Positions 1 through 64,000 of a stretch of 64,000 bases of DNA are shown here, piece by piece. The notes below the pieces were generated by a model, which worked only from the letters and a program-made list of their open reading frames with translations, did not search any database and was not told where the DNA came from. The first letter of the stretch is position 1. Every line of letters begins with the position of its first letter. The DNA is from Halocaridina rubra (Eukaryota; Arthropoda; Malacostraca; Decapoda; Atyidae), in contig JAXCGZ010001920.1 of assembly GCA_037179515.1 (NCBI GenBank), forward strand, positions 123,501 to 187,500, read 5' to 3'. The position numbers and the translations under genes were made by a program.

Positions 1-3000
1 CAGGGAATACGTTAGGGCTATTCTTTGATGCTGTGCCCGCCACCACAGGGCAATAAATAACATCTACCGATAACTATGCTAATTTACACCTTTTTTTTTT
101 TTTTCTTTTTTCAAAATTTGCATAGCAAGTGAAAAAATTGTAGTCAAAGTAAATATTATAATACTGTATACGCAGGCATGTAAAGCATCAATCTGAACTG
201 GACAAAACAAATATAACGGTACACAAAATGCAAGAACTACGAATTAGGTAAACAAAAACCGAACTCTCACTTTTATGTTTATTGTATAAATACCCAGTAC
301 AATATCATTTACTAGATATCCTTTGTTACTGAATACTCAATTATAGTATGAGAAAATAAAATACTTGTTTAGCATAATATATTAACCAACGTAAAAAAAA
401 ATTGTAAAGCAACCGTAAAAAGGCAAGACAGAAACATGGATCTGTGCAAATTATGCTGCAAATCTGTTGTCATTGTTACCACCATAAAATTTAAAATTCT
501 CAAGCAAGCTGCAAACAATGTAAATGCTCTAGTATCCTTGCTCTTTCTTCAACGGGATTTGTAACAACAGACTACATTAGCACATTGAAGGAAACTTCTT
601 TGAAGGTACAAAAATTAGAATATTTTTAGTTACATCAAAATTGCCTAAAAAGAGATTAAATGTCTACTGATGTATTATTTAACCCAATTTTCCACGTGTT
701 ATTCCCAGCAATGCAGGTTGTGGACATAACTGCACTGTTCTTAAATTCTAAAACCTGCTAATGAAAGTACAGCATACACAATAGGCCAAAAATGTTTGAG
801 TCCACTTTTTTAAAATGTGTAAAAGAATAGGTTTCACTGGTGAAGTATACTATGTTTCTTTTTCAGAAGCTGCCTGAAATGGTTGTTTGGATGACATAGG
901 TGGCTGATTAGCAGGATCGTATTAACCCTTGACATCCTGAACTGCCCATATTTCCATTTCCATTTGTGTACATAAGCAAATCCCCAAGGCAACGGGATTG
1001 AAGACACACCATCAAAGGTATGTATATCGAATAATGACCCTGACAACTGTTAATTCTTTCAATTAACAGCAGTTTTTAAACACAATAATGGAGGATTCTC
1101 TACCCCTCCCCAAAAAAGCTTGACAAGTCGCAAAACACGGAACAACATATATAAACACATCCCTCCTCCATTTGGTTCTTTTTCACTTTTACTTCTGATT
1201 ACCTGCTTGGCATAATGTTACTGCTGTTATCTCGGCCAGAAGACAAAGGTTAATTTCAAAATCTAAACAAGAGAAAATTAAAAACTCATATTCATTCATT
1301 CAACAACTAGCTCTGAAATGGAGTGTGCATTATCTAATCTATGCCTGGAATGTGAAACAGCTTTATTAAGTGTTAGCTGTCGTTGGGATTCTTCACAGCT
1401 GCTACGATGCCTCATGATGCAAGTAACGCGTATATCATCCCTGTTTAACTTTCCATCACATTAATCATTTTCCTCTATGTACCGTATGACCTACAGTACG
1501 TTAGCAGTTTCTTTATTTTTTAACAGAAGTACGCTATTTATAATAGAAAAAAAAATCTGTATTAAAGTATAAAATCCTATTCATTATAAGTCAAACAGCT
1601 CTGCTTCTCTTATGCATTATTTCTTTACATATATTTTTTTTCTTGAAGAGTGAAGGTAACCCTAGTCTGGGTAGAAAGGAGATATAAGGAATATGGATAG
1701 GGCTGAAAAGGCAAAGAGAAATATTTTTGTGGGGAATTCACATACTATTACAACTATCATTAATTAAAAGACAATAATTAAAAATATATAGATAGATATA
1801 TATATACTGTCTATGCAATATATTGCACAAATACCTGTAATATCTCGTTTAATTATAATAAAAATCAAATAAATACAGATGTGTTTACCCAATAGCAATT
1901 TTTAAACTGTTCAAATGTGAGATATTCATAACGTTTTTTTTTTTTTATATGTTAAAACAAATTATAACATGTCCTTAATCATACATTGCAAAAATAATAC
2001 TGGTACTAATAATGATGATAATAATGACAAAAAAATACTGGTAATAATATTGATAATACGAAAATTATAATAGAATTCATAATAAAAATAGTTTTCATTA
2101 CAATTTTTTCTCATATCCCAAATAATCTAATGTGAGTGACAAAGAAAGTACTAGAAAGAAAAAAGGAGGCAGCAGAGATTCACAAGTCAGCATAACTAAA
2201 AGATACGGGAGAATAAGGATGGCAATCACTCCCACCCTGCACTTCTTTTCTTGCTGCAATACAACTGATAAATATCAATAATAATAATAAGTATATTAAG
2301 ATTGAACATAATAATAATAATAAAATGGCTGTACTAATGACACAGATACAAGGTACAGTACTATACAAGAAAAGCACAGCAGCGACTTAAAGATTCAGCT
2401 GCACTTGCGCAAAAATAAATGACGTAGTAAAAAACTATTAAGTCTAAAATAACAAATTTATCATACTTAAAAAGCCTTGGTAATAGTATATTGTATATTT
2501 TTTAATTTTCAATGAAAGAACGAGCAGCCTAACTGGTTCTTGTTTCTACCAGGAGGAATTTTTGGGATACCTGGAAGAAATCAAGGGGGTAGAAAAAGTA
2601 TTTTATGAAGGTCTTACACCACATCATTTACTTAAATAGTAAACCATAATCTTTTCTGTATTTGTGAAAGTAATGATATTATCATGGTGAGACAAGACTC
2701 CTAAGACTGGCAGGAGGCAAAGGCATTTTTAACATTTACAATATCTAAAATCAAGATAATATACCTAATTCACTAAAAGTCATCTGACCAAAGACAAAGA
2801 TGTCATGATTAAAAAGTGAGCTTATTTTCTAGACACATCTTAACGTGACGTATGTCTCTCTTAATACAGCTGGACTGTACCTCCTTTGCATGACAAGTCT
2901 TCTGCCTCGCTTGCTATGCACTCTTTTCACTAATAACATTCAGAACCATTAACAATTCCTTTGTGCAGGCAAAGGTACACTTTTTCTCTGGTACCAGTAC

Positions 3001-3304
3001 ATCACCCCCCAAGCTAAATCCTAGCACCTGGGTCCTTCTTATAACACCTTCTTCCTCTCCCTCAGAGTTGTAAACGAGGAATAGAAGGTCATTTCCAAAT
3101 CGCATCCAACTGGAGCTAGGAATCCCACAGGTATTTTAAGCTTGTTGTAGAAATGCACTGGTCACTTTGGATTGTCATGTAAGAAAGTTAAAAAAAATAC
3201 TGTCTCTCTGCAGAGCAGGTGTTTTAGGCATTAGCTGCACCAAGCAATTAACAGCATATACAGTTATCACCTGTATAGAGATATATATATATTATATTTA
3301 TATC

Positions 3305-3335
<31 letters not shown>

Positions 3336-3966
3336 TCTCAATGATTAAGGATTGATGAAATGTCTTTACAAATTATTAAAGTAATAAAAAAGGTTCTTGG
3401 CACCATTTCTGTGCATTTTACAAAATATAGGGATCCTTATTAAATTGAGCTTAGCATTCTCCCTAATAAAATGTCCATTGCGCAAAAATAATAACAATAA
3501 AATAATATTACAAGAAACTTATATCATTGTCATTATCGTCATCACTACCTGCTATTGTTCACGTAACATGCACAACGAATGTCAACATCAATATAATAAG
3601 ACAAAAACATCAGTCCTGTAGTAGGCAACAGACTGAGGAAGTCACTTTATAACACAGTGAAAAGAATTAATAATAATGAATCACTTTATGATTTTAGCCA
3701 GATATTCCCTTCTTGACATTGAATCACACCATACCCCAAAGGAACTTTTCTCACTTTGAAGTGAGTAATCTTTCTCTTTGAATAACTTGACAGTCTTCTC
3801 CTCCGTAAAATAGCAAGAACAACAACACTGTTTGACAAAACAAAAGTGCACATGTACCAGGGAAAAGCCGTGAACACCAATGAGATGCCATTCTACCCTT
3901 TCCCAAAATATCAGTGAGCAACTGGGATAAGGACACACAACAACCACAATTTATCATGTTTTTTTT
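1..3966. other. 3' flank of p120-catenin: probable 3' UTR and downstream DNA, no gene seen
   Basis: AT-rich DNA with short poly-A/T runs and small (TTA), (AT) and (TAA) tracts, including an (AT)n at about 3283-3335. No protein or RNA gene could be recognised on either strand. Minus-strand AATAAA polyadenylation hexamers occur (for example at 278-283 and 1512-1517), but none can be chosen as the real 3' end from sequence alone, so the UTR length is unknown. Confidence 0.6.
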
Positions 3967-58465
<54,499 letters not shown>

Positions 58466-58789
58466 GATGAGTAATTAACAGAGCTGTCGATGCAGAGGTG
58501 ATGATTTCAAAACCAATCAATCCAGAGTTATTTTTCTAATGACAGAGGCAACGTAGCTGTTATCCCCAGTACAGTTTGCCTTGGGCTGGAACACACAATC
58601 AACCTGTTGATTAGAATAACCAGTTAGTGAATGAAATAGAGCATATACAGTACTTACAAAATACTAACACCATCATTAAAGAACTTCACATGATCTAGCT
58701 ATATAAAGCTACGTAAATTAATCGTGGCTTTCATATTGTCAGGATTTAATTGTACTTATATTTTAGGCCACTATCCTTGCAATTCCTAT

Positions 58790-59012
58790 TTTTTTTTTTT
58801 TTTATTCTTAACCCACGGATGGGTGGAATGGGTCATGGAGGACCCATAGGGCGGCTTGCCAGCCGGCACAGGTCCCAACCCCCCACTGTGGTGCACAGTC
58901 ACAGCAGTAACTTCCCCAGTAAACAGTTTAAACTCTCTTGCCTGGACGAGGCGCAATCCGTCGACCTCGCGCATGCGAGGCCAGCGCGTTACCACTGTAC
59001 TAGTCAGGAGGC
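58790..59012 (-). mobile_element. SINE family B copy, about 325 bp upstream of the p120-catenin start codon
   Basis: Minus-oriented: the poly-T (58790-58804) is its A tail, and the tRNA-like head ends at 59012 (minus reading ctagtacagtggtaacgcgc, ctggcctcgcatgcgcgagg). Body motifs cacagtggggggttggg and gtttaaactgtttactgg match the copy at 38.8 kb. It may sit in or next to the promoter/5' UTR. Confidence 0.88.
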
Positions 59013-59774
59013 TTTGCAATTTCTGATTCACAGACAGGAAGAGTCAAAGTGAGATGAATTCGGGAGATCCTGGGTGGGAATACACCGTCCATGACAAGTC
59101 TTGTGTTAATTAATCATCGATGTTATTATAACACATCATACAGTCACCATGACTGTCATAATAGCGCTCCCCATTATAGTCGAATCCCTTTATTCGCACA
59201 CTGTCACCATTGCATTCACAATCAAACATAATGAATATTATAATCATAATATTCATCATCCAGTCACCATCATCATTGAATTCCAAATGAAATCTACAGA
59301 CTCCTGATCATTACCACAACCTTCATCATCATTATAATTACATTTAGGTCTCATTGTCATCCCATGAAAACTCAGTCGCTATAATTATCGCTTTCGCCAT
59401 TCCTGCCATCGAAATTACCAATCGCGAATATTATCACTGTCACAATCAGTTTTATAAAAAAAAAATATAATTCAACTTATCGCTTTTATCAATCATAAAC
59501 ATCCATCATTCAAATTACAGTCATTATCATCCTCTCACAATCTTTTACCACCACCACCATCACTATCATTATCCTCAAAATCTCACATTAGGCTGAGATA
59601 GAAAAATCAGGAAAAAATACCATGATAGTAGCTCATGTGCAAGCACGCACGCACACAGGCGCATACACGCACACAGAACATGCTAGTGTCTGAGTATATA
59701 GTAATACATCAAGGTGAGGCATATTTTGAATACTCCCTCCCGTTGTTCTCGAAACCTCCAAGACCTTATATCAT
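59013..59774. other. Upstream flank, no gene seen
   Basis: AT-rich with many scattered atcatcatta-type trinucleotide motifs (CAT/ATT rich), probably degenerate microsatellite. No promoter elements can be assigned confidently. Confidence 0.6.
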
Positions 59775-60071
59775 CATTATCATCATCATCATATTATTAT
59801 TATTACTATTATTATTATTATTATTATTATCATTATTAGTGTTCCGGTTTTACGTCACGGACTCCCTTTTCTACCAAAGGCTAGGACGGTTGCCTTCTTG
59901 CAAAGGACTTGTTTTGGCAGATGTAATCCTTACCCTGAGAGCATTCCCTTGCTAACCTCACACTGTGACGGGGAGTGAACCCTCGACCTGACGCCTCAGA
60001 GTCGCGGACGCTACCGCTTCAGCCACGGTGACTACCTTCTTATTATTATTGTTATTATTATTATTATTATA

Positions 60072-60114
<43 letters not shown>

Positions 60115-60119
60115 TTATT
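59775..60119 (-). mobile_element. SINE family A copy (59841-60035) embedded between two (TTA)n tracts
   Basis: One of the best-preserved family A copies in the window: gttccggttttacgtcacgg, aaaggctaggacggttgcct, tttggcagatgtaatcctta, ggggagtgaaccctcgacct, gctaccgcttcagccacggt. On the minus strand the head reads gtggctgaagcggtagcgtc and gagggttcactcccc, matching tRNA A and B boxes. (TTA)n lies at about 59775-59838 and 60041-60119. Confidence 0.9.
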
Positions 60120-60582
60120 GGTTCTGAGTAAAAAACACTCGACACTCACAAGCACTTGTGATTTCCAGAACAAGAACAAATGTAGCAGATTAAGCCATCT
60201 GATTGTCAGGGAAACCAAAATTTAGAACATAGGGCCAGAGGACATAAATAAAACCGAAACAGTATAAGCAATCATAGTGAACTGAGAGTACAATTTGTAA
60301 TGACTTACGTAAGAGTATTGTACTCATAACCTATATTTGTATGGATGTACGAAGTTATATGTATGTATAGACTGTATATATTATAGATAAATAGTGTACA
60401 GCCTCTATGTAAAAATTATTCTAAGGTTTTATGAATGTGTCACATTAGGTCTCTAGTAATGCACATACATCGTCTTAATATCCACTGTACACCTTGTGGA
60501 TAAACAGGCAATTCAATACTGCTTATTGGTACTCTATACCATAATCTGTTTTTCATTACTTTTAGTTTTGTTTTGGTGCCCA

Positions 60583-60640
60583 GGCCCGATGAGGGCAGAT
60601 TTTTTTTTTTTTTTTCATCCTGGTGCCAAAATCATAAGAA
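60583..60640 (+). mobile_element. LINE tail fragment
   Basis: ggcccgatgagggcagattt, a T-run and catcctggtgccaaaatcat resemble the end of the fragment at 13.5 kb. Confidence 0.6.
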
Positions 60641-60909
60641 GAAAAAACCTCAACCTTCTCTTCTGCATATCCAACTTCAATCTTTTTTGCGGCCTCTCTC
60701 CTGCTGCTCTCCTTCCTTCTCCTCCTGGTTCCCCTTCCTCCTCTTCCTCCTCCTCCTCCTCCTCTTGTATCTATACCTCCTCTTTTTTTTTTTTTTCGTC
60801 CATTTCGCCGGTGGTTCTTCCTCTTTAAGTCCATGAAACGCAGACGATCAACTTTTATCAGACCACGAGCAAACCTCTCCCCCCCTTCTTTCGGCTCCAC
60901 CTCATTTCC

Positions 60910-61001
<92 letters not shown>

Positions 61002-61107
61002 AAATAAATAAATAAATAAAAATTGAAATTAATTTAATTTGCTTGAAAGGCATGCCAATGCGAAGGTTGCATGAAAGGCAAGCTTCCAAAGGTGGCGGCA
61101 GTAGTGC

Positions 61108-61140
<33 letters not shown>
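60641..61140. repeat. Pyrimidine-rich block, (CT)n microsatellite and (AGT)n
   Basis: Pyrimidine-rich low-complexity DNA to about 60905, a (CT)n of about 90 bp at 60908-60998, an (AATA)n stretch, and (GTA)n at about 61107-61140. No gene. Confidence 0.93.
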
Positions 61141-61142
<2 letters not shown>

Positions 61143-61360
61143 CGGTAATGAAAAGTGATACAGCTCAGAAAAAGAGGAAGAGTAGCAAATTTTTTTTTCC
61201 AAAATCGCAAAATCCAGCATGGAGACTATTTATCTAAACGGAAATTATATCCAGAAAGGCAGGTGAGCTTTCTTTAGCTAGTTCTCCCTAGATTTTAATT
61301 TGTATGTGTCAAAAGAGACAAATGCCGCTTTCACACCAAAGTGGCGAGTCGCACGTGGTA

Positions 61361-61521
61361 TGCCACGTGGCACACCAGTTGAAAACGAACATCCGGAAAT
61401 ATATTTATATGAAACTTTTCACACAGAAGTGGCGTGGCACGTCCCATGTGTCATGCCAATTCTGTATTAAAGGTTTCGTATATTTCAGGATGTTCGTTTT
61501 CAACTGGCATGCCACGTGGCA
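61361..61521. repeat. Inverted repeat with CACGTG-containing arms
   Basis: Arms at 61361-61402 and 61480-61521, 42 bp with about four mismatches, each carrying gccacgtggca and gttgaaaacgaacatcc (or its complement). The spacer carries a partial direct repeat of the sequence just left of the first arm (ttcacac..aagtggcg). Confidence 0.88.
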
Positions 61522-61614
61522 TGCTTTCGGATAATACAAAGATCTTCATCATTTCTCAATAACTCCTTCACGCCACTTAGTATCCCACAATACACGTATT
61601 CTACATGAGTGATG

Positions 61615-61780
61615 ATGATTGTACGTCACGGACTCCCTCTTTTAGCAAGGGCTAGGACGGTGCTTCCTTTCAAAGGACTTTAGCTTTGGCAGAGTGCGAC
61701 CGTTACCCCAAGTGAATGCCCTTTTCCAACCTCAGACCGAGGCGGGTCTTGAACTGATGACCTGACGAATCACAGAGATG
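61615..61780 (-). mobile_element. SINE family A copy
   Basis: gtacgtcacggactccctct, aagggctaggacggtgcttc, gcgaccgttaccccaagtga, cctcagaccgaggcgggtct; diverged and lacking the outer part of the head. Confidence 0.85.
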
Positions 61781-61909
61781 GGAAATAAATGTAGTAGTAG
61801 TAGTAGTAGCATTAGTAGAATTAGAAGCATCATCATCAAAAGCAGCAGTTGTAGTAGTTGTTCCTTCTTATTGGACTTATGAACATCAACCATCATCAAC
61901 ATTAACAGT

Positions 61910-62067
<158 letters not shown>

Positions 62068-62265
62068 TCCTCAACCCCCATATTTTGGTAGTTCTATGAT
62101 GCAATACGAATGCATGTCTGCATGCGTAGACCAATTTATCCTACAGACATACCAACCGTAACCAAAGAAAAAAAAGAGAAGGAAATTATCAACATTAAAG
62201 GGAGTTGAAGGACGCGCGTAACCACTGCCAAAACAAGAAAACATTTTCCTCCATTCCAAGTACAG

Positions 62266-62317
62266 ACCTTGGTCAAAATCGCTCACCTATACAATCACAA
62301 TCACGAATACGAGAATA

Positions 62318-62357
<40 letters not shown>

Positions 62358-62408
62358 ACCTTGGTCAAAATCGCTCACCTATACAATCACAATCACGAAT
62401 ACGAGAAT

Positions 62409-62465
<57 letters not shown>

Positions 62466-62514
62466 CTTGGTCAAAATCGCTCACCTATACAATCACAATC
62501 ACGAATACGAGAAT

Positions 62515-62566
<52 letters not shown>
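62266..62566. repeat. Three-copy minisatellite, each unit ending in (CT)n
   Basis: A 50-bp unit beginning accttggtcaaaatcgctca, then cctatacaatcacaatcacg and aatacgagaat, is followed by (CT)n. It occurs at about 62266, 62357 and 62461. CT lengths are about 40, 50 and 50 bp. Unit bodies are almost identical, so expansion is recent. Confidence 0.95.
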
Positions 62567-62570
<4 letters not shown>

Positions 62571-62880
62571 CTAAATTGGTTCCACTGGGTAACATTCGGC
62601 TATTACAAAAATTTGCTTATTGCATGGCTGCTGCAATATGGAGTGCACTGGCATTTGCCATCACTTAACCACTGTCAACACAGAGGAATCAAGGAGTACA
62701 CATATGCAGACGAGGGGTAACAATGGAAAATACTGAACTCTGGAATGAAAAAACATCCATGTAACGACTTGATAATGAGGAAAATTACTCACTACGAGGA
62801 AAAAAATACGTTATCCCTAAATCACGTTCCTCTTCAAACCCCCCCCCCTCCCTGACACCTCTTGACCTCCCCCACTTTCG

Positions 62881-63040
62881 TTCGTTCCGGTTTTACGTCA
62901 CGGACTCCCTTTTCTACCAAGGGCTAGGAAGGTAACTTCTTGCGGAGGACTTGTTTTGGCAGATGTAATCGTTACCCTGAGTGCATGCCCTTGCTAACCT
63001 CAGACCATGACGGGGCGCGAACCCTCGACCTGACGCCTCA
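62881..63040 (-). mobile_element. SINE family A copy, truncated at the tRNA-like end
   Basis: gttccggttttacgtcacgg, ccaagggctaggaaggtaac, tttggcagatgtaatcgtta, ggggcgcgaaccctcgacct, then it breaks off after gacgcctca before the outermost tRNA-like part seen at 60.0 kb. Confidence 0.88.
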
Positions 63041-63506
63041 ATAGACTGAAAGCAGGAAATAACTCACTCTCATAATTAGACCAATACACTGAGGACCACC
63101 ACCACCCTTTTTTCCCTACTGAGATGGCGAAAAATATATTAAAACTCAAAGGCTAAGTTATGGAAGCCGGAACAACAAGGGCAAATCCAAAATGAAATAT
63201 TAATAATAAATGTAATATACTTTTGTTTTGTGAGAAAGTGCTTTTAATCTGGTTTCGGAAAAGTGCGCATTCCCCTAATGAAAATAATTCATGAAAGACC
63301 TCTGGCTAAGTAAATATTGTAAAACTGTATTTTATATACACACATACACACACACACACACATACACACACACACTAGCCACGAAAAATGTTTAGGCTAT
63401 TCGGAGATTTGACCTTACGTCATAAGTTACAGACATGCTGCCTTAACTAACTGAGCCACTACTAAAGACAAAAATCTGCATATCATAACTATGCTATGAT
63501 ATGCAG

Positions 63507-63586
<80 letters not shown>

Positions 63587-63746
63587 CCTTAAAAATCAAA
63601 ATTTTAGTTTAGCAAAAAGTAAGTTAAAAACCCCACAAATGCCAACTACTAACAACGACAACGACAGGATGACAACTGTAAGTAGTAGCAAACGAACCTT
63701 GATACTAATACAGGAAGGAGAGTCATATACAAACACACACATACAC

Positions 63747-63781
<35 letters not shown>

Positions 63782-64000
63782 CACAAGGGATGAAGTCCGC
63801 TGAATCATGCTGGAACGGATTGATACGATAAAACGCATAAATAAATGCAAATAAAACCATTAGAAGAATGTTTCATAAATTCTCTATTTCCTTTGCTTCA
63901 GTATTATGAAGTTTCCTTACTGTAGATGGCAGTACTTGGCACTTCGTTGGCACTCTATTTCTAAAACTAATTCCTATTCTAATAAAATTATTCTTTAGTT
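63041..64000. other. Window end: no gene, microsatellites
   Basis: Contains short CA runs at about 63338-63376, (AT)n at about 63508-63583 and (CA)n at about 63735-63785. The remaining sequence shows no recognisable gene or element. Confidence 0.75.

Noticed and set aside
59625..59955. Plus-strand frame with poly-Leu/Ile
   Set aside because: Produced by (TTA)n and SINE sequence.

Overview
The window is nuclear DNA from an arthropod, most likely a decapod crustacean (shrimp, crab or crayfish type). The signs are AT-rich non-coding DNA, short exons in very long introns, abundant long (AT)n, (GA/CT)n, (CA)n and (TTA)n microsatellites, several tRNA-derived SINE families, and relics of non-LTR retrotransposons and a hAT-type MITE. 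Nothing bacterial or viral was seen. The species cannot be named from the sequence.

One gene dominates the window on the minus strand: a p120/delta-catenin (CTNND/ARVCF subfamily) armadillo-repeat protein of adherens junctions. Reading exon by exon, I can chain 17 coding exons from a 14-nt start exon (ATG at 58465) to a terminal exon whose stop is at 3967-3969. All 16 introns have GT..AG ends and matching phases. The coding exons sum to 3084 nt, which is 1027 residues plus stop. The order is: short N-terminal exons (58.5, 57.4, 47.1 kb); Tyr/Pro/Ser-rich N-terminal region (46.0-43.8, 31.0, 26.0 kb); armadillo domain (25.3-14.7 kb); C-terminal tail (14.1 and 4.2 kb) ending in the PDZ-ligand-like -DSWV.

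Two further exons were found that are compatible with the gene. One is a 90-nt cassette exon (20860-20949) in the intron that splits the loop inside the armadillo domain. The other is a 2002-nt open exon (31875-33876), 842 nt upstream of exon 7, that ends in a GTGAGT donor with exactly the phase needed to join exon 7. It would give an isoform with a novel N-terminus of about 667 residues, replacing that encoded by exons 1-6. This is the most interesting candidate for undescribed biology here. A nested separate gene is the alternative.

Three exon-intron junctions of the gene (exon 9 donor, exon 10 donor, exon 15 acceptor) have been locally tandem-duplicated, leaving decoy splice sites in the adjacent introns.

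The rest is intronic or flanking DNA. Positions 1-3966 are 3' UTR and/or downstream DNA. Positions 34-43 kb form a repeat-rich intron with a remarkable alternating palindrome at 37.3-37.8 kb. A degenerate non-LTR reverse transcriptase lies at 47.8-49.1 kb. Positions 59-64 kb are upstream of the start codon and rich in SINEs, microsatellites and minisatellites.
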